A stretch of DNA of 64,000 bases from Adiantum capillus-veneris (taxonomy: Eukaryota > Streptophyta > Polypodiopsida > Polypodiales > Pteridaceae). Positions 21,860 through 33,901 of this stretch are shown piece after piece. The position numbers and the translations under genes are program-made. The stretch lies in assembly GCA_014529385.2 (NCBI GenBank), contig CM043963.1:72133412-72197411 (forward strand), given 5' to 3'. How positions within the stretch are numbered: the first letter of the stretch is position 1; every line of letters begins with the position of its first letter. The notes under the pieces are model-generated. The model was not told the origin of the DNA. It made no database searches and was given only the letters and a program-made list of their open reading frames with translations.

Positions 21860-24238
21860 TGATAGCCGTTTTTTCGGCTCTTTGTAATTGCCACAGTGAG
21901 TTACCTCACCCTACCAAAATCACCCAAACACTGTGGCTATCCCTACCATTTCACTGTACATAGACGTCTGTGAGTCACGGGACTTTTCCCATATCTTCTT
22001 AAAAAACCCTCAATTAGCTAGTCATTGGGCTAGTTGAGCCAAAAAAATAAAAAAAAATAAAAATACAAGTATATTATGGCCCATGCGTATGTAAATATTT
22101 CTTTGTATATAGGGCCTAAATAAAAGATTTTTTCATAATTATTTTGGTATTTATTTAAATATTTCTACCTAGGTGTGTGCTATTTATGCTCTGTACATTG
22201 CCTCACCATTACCACAATTTTTTCTTACCATTTTTCATACTCTTTATTCCATATAGAAATATTTTCATGTAAGCTTCTCTTATATTTGGTGTAACTCCAC
22301 CCCAACAAAAATCCAAAAAAACTAGTTTTATTTATGTGTATATTTTTTCACTATTGTGATTTTTCCCTTCCTACATCTATTTTGTTTTTTTTCTAAAAAA
22401 TTAGAACACCAAAAATATTTATTTTTTTATGGTAGCCTCATAATGAGAGAGATTTCTTTTGACCCCTTTATATTTTTTTCCACTTATATTATTTATATTT
22501 GACATGTACATATTTTTTAGACCCCTCAATATTTGATTTTCTTAGTTGTACTATTCACTTATATCATAATCTCAACAATATCTTCAATTATAGACCTACC
22601 AAATAAGGTCAAGGGTAGGTGGCATGCATACATGCACTATGGAGGGCTCACTCTTGGAGGTATTCAAAAGAATCATCCAAAGAAGGACCCCACAAGGACC
22701 TTGTGCAGTGGAAAAAAACGGTCGGTTTTGCTGAATTTTTAAAGTTCACTTGCTCTCCGAATTTGAAAAGGTGATACAAACAAAAGTTGTAGCTCGTGGG
22801 CTGAACTTTTGCCTCAAAGTTTTTCATATTTTTTTGATCTACGAGCTGTGAGCTATGAGTTTATTAGTGGACCACAGTTTTTCCATGCTATGCAGCCACA
22901 CTCTCTCTTCCACTTTATCATTTTCCTCTTTCACACACACTTCTCCACTCATCATCCCCACCTCTCTCACCACTCCTCTCTGCACCCTACTCACCTTCTC
23001 CTCAACCTTGAAGAATAAGAGAAACCATGGTGAACTCATACCTCCCACACACAATTCCATTCCAAAATTGACCACCTAGTCTCATTTTTCCTCCTCCAAT
23101 TTACCCATATCTATCAAAAAAACCACAAAATTCAGCCTCTTCTCTTAAAAGACAGCATCATGGTGGTTGATTACTCAGCTTCAATTACCTTGTCTCTCAA
23201 GGAAGGTCAAGAGTGGAGAAAAAATGTACCGTCAAAGCTAGTGGACCGTCAACAAGTGTCAAAATTGGCCCTACTCAAGACACTTGGAGCATCAACCTTG
23301 TAAGAAATCCACCTTTTCTTACCTCTTAAGAGTTTTTTTCCTTATTTGTATCCTACATGGATACTCCCATTGTAAATATCCAATTCCATTTGTAAATTAA
23401 TACTAACTCTACTAACACTAACCCACTATGAAAAGTCCTATCACCTCCATTTCTCTCCTCTCTCTTTCCCCACCAACTTCTTGATAATTCCAAGCAAAAA
23501 AAATTAGATAAATTGCTGAAAATCTAACCCAACCATGGTTAGAGGAGTAACCCTAGCCTTCAAAATTGCTATAAAAGGAGGGTGTAGCTAGCACAACAAG
23601 GGGGAGAAGAAAGAGCACTATGCTATATCTTGAGAAGCCAAGGTCAACCTCTTGAGAAGGAGCTCTTGAGTGGAATCTCATTGGCATTAGGCATATGTAT
23701 GTGTTGTATTAGGGGTGATTAGCAAGGGAACTCTATGCCATTGTAAGAGAGAGTGATCATTAAATTGAGAGTAGGAAATCTATCATTTCTCCTACTAGTG
23801 TAAGCCCAACATTTGCTGAATCAAGGAGGGTGAATTTGGACTAAGCATGGATACCTTGTCTCCCTTCCAACGTGAAGTCATGGACAATAATGATGTGTAA
23901 GTGTCTTGGTGTTTTATTTAAGTTCTTGATAGCTTGTCTCCGAGCATTGTTATCAATTTAGCCTTAAATCCCACATGCTGTAAGAGGGCGACAGGGTGGA
24001 GAGGACTCCCCTAGCCTTAAGACAGTGATTGGGGTGGCTTTTTTCTTGTGATGTGTTGTGGTGTAATTTACTCAGGCTATTTTGAACAAATACTAATCTC
24101 ACTTTGATTGGTCATGACAGATTTGTAAGCAGGCATTAGAGCAACAAGCACCCCCTTCCCCCTTCTCTCTCTTTCTTACATATATATATATTTATGTTTG
24201 CTTGATCATTAACGATACACTTCAAAGCAGCCGGAGCA

Positions 24239-24306
<68 letters not shown>

Positions 24307-24564
24307 TTTTAGTGTGTGAGAGTGTTCCATTGGTGTTAGGGTTAGTGTAAATTCCTTGCTTGTTTGAGGGTTGCTCTAACGATTCTCCTCTTTTGCCTCC
24401 TAGTTCGCTCTTAAACTAGGTGGTGCCCCTTGTGTAGTTGGGATTTGGCTGGGGTTTGTTGTTTTGGTTTGTGTTGTGTTGTGCCCCAGCCCCATTGAGC
24501 AGCACGGGAGCCTTGAAGGGTGTCTAGAGGTTGCTCTTCTTGTTGCCCGCCCCGGACCGCCTCA
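21860..24564 (+). repeat. G4 3' LTR
   Basis: 2705 bp. Differs from the 5' LTR by scattered substitutions and by a longer (CT)n tract at 24243-24303. Confidence 0.92.
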
Positions 24565-24579
24565 CTACCATCATACACT

Positions 24580-25550
24580 ATGGGTAATGATAATCTATCT
24601 ATTTTTAATGGGGTAGGATTCCACTCTTGGCAAGTTAAGGTAAAGGGATATCTAATGAAGAAAGGGTTAATGGAGCATAATCACATCTAATATTGATGAA
24701 GAGAACCCACCTTCACGTGCACAACAACGTGAACTTCAAATTAAGGATGAAAAAGCATTGGGCATTCTTCTCACAAGTGTAGCGGATGAGATAGTTCACT
24801 ATTTAGACCAATCCACTACTGCTAAGCATGCATGGGAGATACTTGAGAGGAATTTTGGGACAAAATCAAAACACTCTAAGATTTCTCTTAAAATACAACT
24901 CTATAGCTTAGTTATGCAAGAGGGTGAAAGCTTATCTAGCTTAGTCAATAGACTAAAAAGCATTTGCACGCAGCTAAGTTACATAGAATGCAACATTGAA
25001 GAAGAAGACAAAATTGCCGTATTACTTAAGTCTCTTCCATTGCAATATGATAATATCGTGACGGTCTTAAAAGAGAAGGAACCAATTCCTTCACTTGAGA
25101 GCATTGTCAATTCTTACAAGAACAAGAGAAGAAACACACACATAAAGAAGAGAACACCTCACAAGCTTTGTATGTTTCATCTTCTTCTAAAAAGAACTTC
25201 AAAGCATGTAAGCATTGTGGAAAGACAAATCATATGTCTTTCAATTGCTACAAAATCAAGAAGTGTGTGAAGTGGGGCATGCGCCTCAATTTTGTAACTA
25301 CAATGGGCTCAACACCGACACTACCTCCGACATTCAACGAGGTAAAAGGTCTTCCAACAAGGTTTACTATATGCATAGTGATGTTGATGACGACGGAGAT
25401 GACGACAACGAGGATGCCGAGAGCATCAACTTCATCCATTCAGCCATCTCTTCTCCTTCTTCTAGTTTTTCTAATAAAAAGCATGTGGAGGGTAACCCCA
25501 AATATGGTTCAAAATCCAAATCCAATTATGAGTATGATGATATTTACTAA
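24580..25550 (+). pseudogene. C gag (UBN2-type copia gag), broken
   Basis: The ATG at 24580 opens MGNDNLSIFNGVGFHSWQVK, the start of a copia gag, stops at a TAA near 24689 and resumes in another frame at about 24690. The core reads LDQSTTAKHAWEILERNFG, LQLYSLVMQEGESLSSLVNR and KIAVLLKSLPLQYDNIV, the UBN2/Retrotran_gag pattern. A zinc knuckle CKHCGKTNHMSFNC lies near 25210-25250 in a shifted frame. Acidic low-complexity sequence follows. No protease, integrase or RT comes after; the polypurine tract is only 240 bp further on. The G4 insertion lies just upstream of the start codon. Confidence 0.8.
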
Positions 25551-25793
25551 ATGTTCATTTTCAACCTATTATGTTTAGTTACCCACTCCTTAAGTTGTAT
25601 CCTAAGGGTGATGATGCTTTGTATCTCTTTGAGCACCGTTTTATGTTGTATCAATGTAGGGCATAATGTTGTATCCATATGAGAACCATTATGTACCACA
25701 TTAGACCCAAAAATGATGTATGCAAAATGTATGAACCTTCTACATACCTTTGTGAAACCTTAGGAGTTCCAAGAATGAGTTTAAGGGGGAGTT
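25551..25793 (+). other. C 3' untranslated region and polypurine tract
   Basis: Non-coding; ends in TTTAAGGGGGAGTT directly before the LTR at 25794. Confidence 0.75.
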
Positions 25794-26075
25794 TGTAAGG
25801 ATTAAACACATGCCTTCACTCCATCTCTTAGCCATGTGGGAATTACCCCTAGAATACTCTAGAACATCTCATGAGAGCCTACATAAGAAGGCACCCTCCA
25901 CAAGCTCTAGACATCACTTGTAGTTTACAAGCTTTGCTTATGTACTAGTTATTTTGTTCATTTCAATGGTGTTAGTTCTCCTCTTGCATAGGCATTTTAT
26001 TTCTCTCTCATCTCTCCTCATTTGGTGTCTACAACATGAATGCTACATGTGTGTATCCACCCTAAAAACCCAACA
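25794..26075 (+). repeat. C 3' LTR
   Basis: 282 bp, followed directly by the TSD copy GCGGG (26076-26080). Confidence 0.92.
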
Positions 26076-26128
26076 GCGGGTAGCGGGATGCCTAGAGGTT
26101 AGCAAGATGCCTCGCAGGTAGCGGGATG
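26076..26128 (+). repeat. D 5' LTR, part 2 (minisatellite remnant)
   Basis: Only 53 bp of GCGGGTAGCGGGATGCCT-type minisatellite lie between elements C and E. It corresponds to about 37290-37370 of the intact 3' LTR. Confidence 0.85.
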
Positions 26129-27311
26129 TGAACGTCGCCTTCCAAGTCTTCTAAATAACATTCAAGTAACCCAATAGTCCCCTAACTAACCTAAACGTTC
26201 ACTAATTTGCCATATATTTGCGACTTTCAACCCCATTTTAACTAATTTATGATTATGAGTTCGTATTTCACTTACTTTGCTATGCTTCGTAGTCCAAATA
26301 TATCTGCCCTCCCAGTTTCGTAGTCCAACTCTCTAATATGCATTATTTCTCATGTATGCATCTCTAGATATGCTATTTATGGTTAAAATTTGAGCTCATA
26401 TACATTTTTAATGGAGTTTTTAGGCAAGATTTATCAACACGCAATCATAGAGTTCAAAACTCACACATTCTAGACTCATAGAATAAATCAATCACTCATT
26501 GGGTTTCAGATTATTGAACATTGCAACTAGAATCACTGAATAGATTTGCAAACTTTTCAATCAAAAACACCAGAATAATCTCGTAAAATGTAAATTTCTA
26601 TTGAAATTACCAAGAACTGTCCAACGATCTAATTTTCTTTCCCAAATGCCACTAATCATGCAACAATATGCAACATTTCATTTCCAAGTATGCTTTTAAT
26701 GCAGATACATCTTCAAATGACCAGATTTGTTTTAAATTATGAAACTAGCAATACTTCTTTCTAGTGTTATGAACTTGTTTGGAATTAATCAAGAAAAACT
26801 AACCAGTGAATTTTAACTTTTGATTTCGAGTGTTTTGCTTTCCGTCTCCGTCCGAAATCGAGCAGCGGCTCCTCTCACTTTAAAGTGAGTCACTCCGCAG
26901 CAAGATTTTGAAATTGCTTTCCAAATTTCTCTCTCTTTCTCTCTTTCTCTCACTAACTCAAGAGGGTATTTATTCTCTCTCTATCTCATACACACCACCT
27001 TCCTGGCGGCCTCCTTTAGAATCCCATCAAGTCCTCTGAGTATCTTCCCTTCATTCAAGGCGCAACAAAGGCAGCCCCTACTCTTACTCGCTACAGCAGG
27101 AATGAAAATCTATCTCTCTCAGCAATTCTCCAGGGCAACGCCTCCTCTTGGGCTCCCTCTTGCTCTCCCAACTACTCCTCTCCTACTACCCTCGTAGGCT
27201 CTCGAATGCTCTCCCCCTACACACAAACGCTAGCCGACAATAATACTCCTCTCTCTCTCTCTCTCTCTCTCTAACTTGCAAACACACAGAAAACCTCTCA
27301 TGCACTATCGT

Positions 27312-27352
<41 letters not shown>

Positions 27353-27392
27353 ACTTGCAAACACACACAGAAAACCTCTCATGCACTATCGT

Positions 27393-27434
<42 letters not shown>

Positions 27435-27874
27435 TCGTACCTTGCCCACAATGGATTCGCGGCCTCTCTTACCTTGCCCACAGGATCTGCACACCCAGTG
27501 CAACCCTTCTCTTCCCCTCATGGGCTAGCCTCTCGGCCATCTCCCCATGCTCGTCTTCCTAGGTGCTCTTGCAGCACCCTCTCTTTTCTTATGATTCATC
27601 ACCATTCCATCTTATTCGGTATGCTTGCATGTCCATGGAAACCCTCTCTCTTACTCTCGCAAACCATCTCTCCCGGGTCTGCCTCCTGGTGACCTCGCAT
27701 CCTAACGGTTTCTCTCCTCACCCGCACACAGGTGCGACCTCTTCTCCTTGCTCTCCTTTAGCCTCCTCACGACCTCCTCTCACTCTCACATGCTCTCCCT
27801 CTACACACACACAGACGTGACTTCTGGGTTCCCGGCAACTGTTTGCTACCCTCTCTCCTCCTTTTCACTCAGAG

Positions 27875-27924
<50 letters not shown>

Positions 27925-27942
27925 ACTTAGCGCTACATCAAA

Positions 27943-27985
<43 letters not shown>

Positions 27986-28674
27986 ACTACACACAGGTGT
28001 CTGCTTGGTGGCCTCCTTCCTCACCCCATCGACTACTCGCCTCCTCCCCTTCAGTCAAGGTGCAAGCAAGGCCAACCTCATCTCGTTCTCTCGACAACAC
28101 CAAATCAATCCCCCTTTAGGGTTGCAGGTCTTGAGTTCTCTCCCTAGGCGACCTCCTCGCATGCTTCTTGCTTTCTCTACCAATCTACCCTGCGATGTAT
28201 CTTCTCTCTCTGTACAGCTTGAGCCTCACTCTCTCGTGGCCCCTAGCGGCGCCTATCTCCTCTGCACACACACAATACACGCAAGCCTCTTGGGCTTCCT
28301 TCTTCCCCACTCACCTGGCGACAATCTCTCTCTCTTCCTATGCTCTGCACACACAATAGCGCAGCCCTACTCGGCTCCCCATAACTACTCACTACTCCAT
28401 TCTCACAGCGCCATCATGGGCCTCCTCGCGGCGGTTCTGATCAGAGCTATGCAATAAAATTTTATTTTTGATTTTGTTTTATAAAATGTGAAAATTACTC
28501 CTTTTAAGTTCCCATTCACACCTCGACTTGGTCTCTGTCTCTCTCTCTTTCTTTCTCTCACTTTGAGTAAAACTCTTTTCTTCTCTCACTTCGATTCAAT
28601 GCAAAGCAGGGCTCGCCTTTCCTCTAATTTTCAACCCGCTCGGCAAGGAAACCTAAAACCCTTCTTCACGGCTC

Positions 28675-28728
<54 letters not shown>

Positions 28729-29032
28729 CTGCCCAAAAGAAAGTTGGCTTCTTTCACTTTCTCTCTCCCTAAACTTCATACTCAGTAACCTTGCAGCCCA
28801 CGGCCCTCTCTCTCAATATGGCGCTCACGCTTGACACTTTAATTATAAGATTCCCGCAAAACAATGACCAATCATTCAAATTTCAATGACATTTATATGC
28901 AACAGTCATAAAATCATACTAAGCAAGCATTATGATGCAGTGATTTACATACATATGCTCCTAATATGTCCATGCAGGTTCCCAAATTAATGTCAAAAGT
29001 TTACAAGTTTGGTGTAGATTGATGGGTCTACA
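26129..29032 (-). repeat. E 3' LTR, rich in (CT)n tracts
   Basis: Begins TGAACG and ends CTACA beside the polypurine tract. From about 26900 to 28760 it is pyrimidine-rich with (CT)n tracts at about 27250-27272, 27317-27351, 27396-27429, 27880-27923, 27949-27979 and 28676-28723. A block containing AACTTGCAAACACACAG is tandemly repeated (27272 and 27351). Frames in this region encode Leu/Ser repeats from (CT)n and are not genes. Confidence 0.8.
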
Positions 29033-29069
29033 TTCCCCCCACACTAAAATTTGAAGTCGTCCTCGACGA
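29033..29069 (-). promoter_or_regulatory. E polypurine tract and adjacent hairpin
   Basis: The minus strand reads AGTGTGGGGGGAA up to the LTR. A 5-bp inverted repeat, TCGTC/GACGA with a 3-nt loop, lies at 29057-29069. In one minus frame this region encodes the ending YFFVEDDFKF and stop, resembling the last residues of a gypsy polyprotein. Confidence 0.65.
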
Positions 29070-31898
29070 AAAAGTAAATAACTTGGACATTGCCAAAAAG
29101 CTTCTTGACTTGCTGCAACATTTCCAGCTTGGCAGCCACACTTTGAAAAATAACTGGCTCCTCTCCTTAACTGCGAATGCCCTCGTGAGCATAAAATCTG
29201 AAACACATTACACTAACACCAGTAGTCTGTCCATTCTTACTTGATTTAAAACAAGAACTAGATTTGTTTCAATCAATAAAACCATTAATCAGTCAGTCAG
29301 TGACAACTCAGTGACAAATTAATAAACACTAGACATAGTTATATAAACATGTTGGGCCCAGGAAACGTATATACCCTCACTAACTAGCATCTACAAAGAT
29401 TTAAAAATCACAAACCTAAACCTCACCAATAGCAACTAAAATTAATAATAAAGTGACTAGTTAATGGAATAACTATAAACCTCCCTAGGCAAGACCATAA
29501 ATTTATTACTGTTTAATAGCAAGAACGACCCCCCTCCATGTTGCTAGATCTCTATAGAGGTAAACCAATTAAGCCCTATATTATAGAAAATATACAATAT
29601 TCACATCTAAGTGGAAGTCATCGCCTTTAATTTATTTCCCTTCTCTTGAATTACCAAGTTCTTAGTGTTTTTTTTTAATGCATTCTTTTTCTTGTTTTTG
29701 TTTTTATTTTGATTTTTAGTAAGTCACATCAGACTTGATTGTTTTTTTTTTCCGCACACATTCCACTCTCACTGCTGCGTCGAGCAGGAATTATTAACAC
29801 TTACACTTCCACCCCATACAAAACCTAGCTATGGCTCGTGGCTCTGTCACTAGAGACAAAGTGGACCCACCCGCCTACCAAACTTGTACGGCGACGGTTA
29901 CACAACATATAACATATAAGTTTTGTTTTATTCTTCCCTTGGCTCATCACTAGTGTAAATTAACTAGCATATCGACCATAATCTAGAGTTTAAAGGTCTA
30001 TACTCCCAACCACAGGGACCTACATCACTTCTAGGGATCGTTAGATCACCATTAAGAGCATAAATATATTGCCCAAAACTAGTTTAGCTAAAGTGATTCT
30101 ATTAAATAATCACCTTGACTACCTTTCTCAGCCACTAACAGCTTGGTCACCGGTCAGTGATTGCTAAGTCTAGATAAAGGAAAGTTAAAAAGAACATATA
30201 AACCCCCTAAGCTAACAAGTCTAATATAACTATGAATAGTGTTGTACTAACTTGTCACTGACTCATCTATTACAGCAAGCACACAAATAATAAAAACTAA
30301 ATAGCTGAACAGTATAGTTAGAAGTAAACCACCTGTTTAATCTGCTTGAAAATGCTCCACTTTAGAGCTACATCCCCAGAGATAGCTTTGACAGTCAGCT
30401 CCAATTTGTAACAGGTACTTCTCCGCAAAATTGCTCGGTTCTGCAAAAAGATTAGACTACACTCCCCCTAAAGGAATGTAGTTAGGCTACTCCTAGATTT
30501 TTATGGGTTTTTGTTTTTGTTGTTTTTTTTTTTTAGTGTTTTGTTTGAATACAACAAAAAATCAAGCATAAAAGAAATGATTCTTTTTGGATTTTGTGAA
30601 ACTTTTTAATTTTTTTTGTGTTTTTGTGGTTTTGTTTTTGTTTTTGTTTTTTTTAAAAGCCTCTCGCTACATATGACGGAATAGTGCAGCTGCATTGGCT
30701 AAGCCAAAAGGTGCTACCCATTATGGACTACAGGTATCTATACATGGTCCAGTTACCTACTTTCGGTAAAAGCTTCAGAATCCTACTTGTATTCAATGCC
30801 CTAGTTAGAGGCGTCTATATAAGGTTTAGAAACCTACTTTTACCAAAAAGCTAAAGGTCCCTACATGTACGTGAAACCCTATCCACTTTCTTCTATTGTG
30901 CTATGGATTCCAAACATATAAACATGCTACAAACACCTACTTTTCACTTGAAAAGCTACAATGTCCTACTAGTATAATGCCCTATCCAATACACAAATTT
31001 TTAAAAGAAAAATTCCTTCTTTTTAAAAACCAAAATGTATATGCAAATAAAGTAACATCATGTATTATAACTCACTAGGTACAATCAATAATCTTTTTGC
31101 ATTGCATTACTCTCATGAATCTCTAATCCTTAAACACACATTTTCCTTACACTAACATATGCATTTCAATTTTAAAACACAGATCCCACCAAACATGGCA
31201 TCTACTAAATCTAGACTGCTTTATGTCCATTTCAATTTACCTAAAATTATCAATTGATTTTTTACTAATCCGTCCAACTCTCATGGACAATTTTGCTAAA
31301 ATTCTATTGGTCAAACACCAAAGTTTTGCCAAATATGTTTGAATTTGGATTTCACTGAAACTCATCATTCTTCCTACAACTGAATGAAAATAACTTGCAT
31401 ATTAGCAAGAATAAACAAGAAACCATCTCCTCGACTATATCTTATCTCACACCACTCAAGTCACACATTTATTCACTCCTACTCTTTACTCACTTCTCAC
31501 TCTCTCTCAAACTCACAATCTCTTTTTTAACTTTTGTCTTCACACAATAACTTAACCACTTAATCAAATTCCATTAAAACATGGATTCTTATTCATGTTG
31601 CACACACATAAAATCACTAAACATCAAAATGGAAACAACAAAGACTTCTCAATGTAGCCCAAATATTCACACATAAATGACAATCCATTAGAACTCACAC
31701 TCACTTCCATATGACATGAAATGACATCTCTCTAATTATGAGTATATCAATCAAAATGAGCTAGCTATTCCATATTACAAACAAGAAAATATTTTGTTTT
31801 ATTTTTTATTTTTATAAACCAAAACAGTCACTACTTACTCCCTCCTATGATTCTCTCATCATTGAGCTCAGGTAATTTGGTTTACTAATTTCAAATTT
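29070..31898 (-). other. E internal non-coding region
   Basis: About 2.8 kb of AT-rich sequence with stops in all frames and no recognisable domain. It contains homopolymer-rich stretches and the degenerate tandem repeat at 30731-30995. I see no gene or RNA. Confidence 0.6.
30731..30995. repeat. Three degenerate tandem units of about 90 bp
   Basis: Each unit carries the ordered words ACCTAC-TTT, AAAGCT, a CCTAC-TGTA/TAGTA block and ATGCCCTA/ACCCTATCC. Units begin near 30731, 30800 and 30890. Divergence is high, so the array is old. Confidence 0.6.
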
Positions 31899-32210
31899 TC
31901 ACCAAACTTTGCAATATGGCCTATACCCAGATTGTCTCTTTTCATAGATTTTACTATCCTTGTTTTCTATACAGGTTTTTCTAGGTTCTATTGAAAACTT
32001 TGTTTTGACATTTTGTCTCCTAGGCATGCTACTATTTTTCCCTCTCTTTGCTTCATCTCCCTCTTGCATATATGCAATATATTCTTTAGTCTCATTTCTT
32101 AAAATGACTGCATTTACTTGAAATTCATATCTAATATGTCTCTTACATTCCTCACCATTCCCACTAACATGTTGAGTATGATTTTCTCTCAATCTCTCAG
32201 GTTCATTCAA
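31899..32210 (-). CDS. E hypothetical frame, 103 aa
   Basis: A polar, lysine- and glutamate-rich frame downstream of the coiled-coil frame on the minus strand, possibly a continuation of it in another frame. I recognise no domain and would not treat it as functional without supporting data. Confidence 0.25.
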   Translation of the reverse strand: MNEPERLRENHTQHVSGNGEECKRHIRYEFQVNAVILRNETKEYIAYMQEGDEAKRGKNSSMPRRQNVKTKFSIEPRKTCIENKDSKIYEKRQSGYRPYCKVW

Positions 32211-32272
32211 AATTAAAGTTTTTTCTATATTTAACTCGTCATAATCATGTCTAGTCTCAAAGTTAGATGAAC

Positions 32273-33079
32273 CTAATTCAATTTCAATCTCAAAGTATTG
32301 CTCATATGCAAAGTGCTTCGTACATGCATCCTTATAAGAATAATTTCTATGCTATATTCCATCAAAAGAAAAGTACATCTCTCTTCTTTACTATAGCATG
32401 CACCACTTAATTCATAGGGTACTAAAGTTTCAAAGTAAATTTGTTGAAATATTTGTAAATTCTCCCTATCAAGACACACTTCTAACAAGGCTTGTCTTTT
32501 CTCGATATCTATCAAGGACGTAGCTATCTTATTATCTACTAGCTCTCTTTCCTCCCGTTCTACATATCTTAGTAAACATGAGTTATCAAAAGAAACATCT
32601 ATATATTTGTTAGCATTGTCAATACAACAATCATTATTGACTATAGGAGTCATAGGCTTCTCACTCTCACGTGGCCTCTCATCATTGGAAAGTACTTGGC
32701 ATCCAAATATAAGCTGCTTACACTCATTAAGCTCCTCTCCCATTGTATTAATGCACCCACCCATGGTTTTCATTTCCTCAACATGTGATTTAGGTTGCTT
32801 ATCTAAAATTTGACAAGTTTTTTCTATTTCTTCCTTAAAACGTATTATATCTTGTTGAAATAGATTATATTCTAATATGGCTGACTCTTTATCTTGCCTA
32901 GCCTTCATCAAAGCTTGTCGAGTTTCTATTTTTAATCTAGTCAACTTTTGCCGCATTTGAGCAAAAGCCTCATCAACTAGTTTTTGTTGTTTATGTAGTT
33001 TTACTTGAATATCCTTTTCTTCTTCAAGTTCACTAGGATCTCCTACACACCCACCTAGGTCTACATCCACCAAATTCAT
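32273..33079 (-). CDS. E coiled-coil frame, 268 aa
   Basis: The first frame after the PBS-like site on the minus strand. Residues ~15-150 are predicted by eye to be coiled coil (KDIQVKLHKQQKLVDEAF, ALMKARQDKESAILEYN, DIIRFKEEIEKTCQIL). The rest is polar with several cysteines and no motif I recognise. It is the only long frame in E. Coiled-coil proteins also occur in G1 and H, so this may be a reduced structural protein of a non-autonomous element; a gag role is a guess. Confidence 0.4.
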   Translation of the reverse strand: MNLVDVDLGGCVGDPSELEEEKDIQVKLHKQQKLVDEAFAQMRQKLTRLKIETRQALMKARQDKESAILEYNLFQQDIIRFKEEIEKTCQILDKQPKSHVEEMKTMGGCINTMGEELNECKQLIFGCQVLSNDERPRESEKPMTPIVNNDCCIDNANKYIDVSFDNSCLLRYVEREERELVDNKIATSLIDIEKRQALLEVCLDRENLQIFQQIYFETLVPYELSGACYSKEERCTFLLMEYSIEIILIRMHVRSTLHMSNTLRLKLN

Positions 33080-33380
33080 GTTCCTCTCTGTCTGTTCTTA
33101 TAACATGATAGCTCTAATAACAAGCGCTTGAATCTCCCAGCTTCTATAAACTAGCAGACGGCTCTTGACTAACATATTCTATTAGCAACCTCAAGGTCAT
33201 CAAGACCAAGGTATGCATTGAGATAACCCAAACTCTATTTAAGACTTGCCTCTCTTGGCGTTACTACACAGACATTGCCTCTTCTTGATTGGCCAAACCC
33301 TGGGTACCAGCATGCAAAATATATGCACCGGGGTGCCCCGTAGCTTTAGTAGCCAGCTGAATCCCGACGGACGCACCAAA
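33080..33380 (-). promoter_or_regulatory. E leader with PBS-like site
   Basis: Adjacent to the LTR at 33381 the minus strand reads TTTGGTGCGTCCGTCGGGAT, starting with the TGG expected of a PBS (33378 downward). It shares its first six bases (TGGTGC) with the G4 PBS. The tRNA is not identified. The rest of the leader is non-coding. Confidence 0.5.
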
Positions 33381-33901
33381 TGAACGTCGTCTTCCAAGTC
33401 TTCTAAATAACGTTCAAGTAACCCAATGGTCCCCTAACTAACCTAGACGTGCACTAATTTGCCATATATTTGCGACTTTCAAGCTCATTTTAACTAATTT
33501 ATGATTATGCGTTCGTATTTCACTTACTTTGCTATGCTTCGTAGTCCAAATATATCTGCCCTCCCAGTTTCGTAGTCCAACTCTCTAATATGCATTATTT
33601 CTCATGTATGTATCTCTAGATATGCTATTTATGGTTAAAATTTGAGTTCTCATATACATTTTTAATGGAGTTTTTAGGCAAGATTTATCAACACGCAATC
33701 ATAGAGTTCAAAACTCACACATTCTAGACTCATAGAATAAATCAATCACTCATTGGGTTTCAGTTTATTGAACATTGCAACTAGAATCACTGAATAGATT
33801 TGCAAACTTTTCAATCAAAAACACCAGAATAATATCTTAAAATGTAAATTTCTATTGAAATTGCCAAAAACTGTCAACGATCTAATTTTCTTTCCCAAAC
33901 A
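33381..33901 (-). repeat. E 5' LTR fragment
   Basis: 521 bp matching 26129 to about 26655. It stops abruptly at 33901, after which D's LTR resumes. About 65-85 bp of D's LTR are also missing here compared with 37370-37455, so one deletion removed both. Confidence 0.85.

Larger units (their letters stand above)
13346..24564 (+). mobile_element. G4: Tat-like Ty3/gypsy element with dual RNase H
   Basis: Long LTRs 13346-16012 and 21860-24564 (TGATAGCC to CCTCA), a PBS, two small tandem frames, gag, retropepsin, reverse transcriptase, RNase H, a second RNase H-like domain, integrase and a purine-rich tract before the 3' LTR. The second RNase H and lack of a chromodomain are features of the Tat lineage. 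A 4-bp match, CTAC at 13342-13345 and 24565-24568, is the likely TSD. The LTRs differ at roughly 40 places by eye (about 1.5 percent) plus the (CT)n length, so insertion is recent relative to the surrounding elements. Coding frames are nevertheless broken by stops and frameshifts. Confidence 0.92.
12064..26075 (+). mobile_element. C: copia-type gag-only LTR element, host to G4
   Basis: Two 282-bp LTRs, 12064-12345 and 25794-26075, both beginning TGTAAGG and ending CCAACA, with a perfect TSD GCGGG at 12059-12063 and 26076-26080. A PBS (TGGTATCAGAGCA, initiator tRNA-Met) follows the 5' LTR and an AAGGGGGAG polypurine tract precedes the 3' LTR. The only coding region is a gag of the UBN2 type with a zinc knuckle. 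I count about 6-7 differences between the LTRs. Confidence 0.92.
26129..33901 (-). mobile_element. E: minus-strand, mostly non-coding long LTR element (LARD-like)
   Basis: The LTR sequence starting TGAACGTCG at 26129 recurs at 33381. On the minus strand the order is a 5' LTR fragment (33381-33901), a PBS-like site, a coiled-coil frame, about 3 kb of non-coding sequence, a short pol-like end, a polypurine tract and a 2.9-kb 3' LTR (26129-29032). The 3' end (hairpin, then TTTTAGTGTGGGGGG) is typical of gypsy Tat/Athila-type elements. No gag, RT or integrase is visible. The outer end of the 5' LTR is deleted together with part of D's LTR, so no TSD can be shown. Confidence 0.75.

Noticed and set aside
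27748-28772. Long plus-strand frames rich in Leu-Ser repeats
   Set aside because: They are translations of (CT)n tracts within the E LTR.
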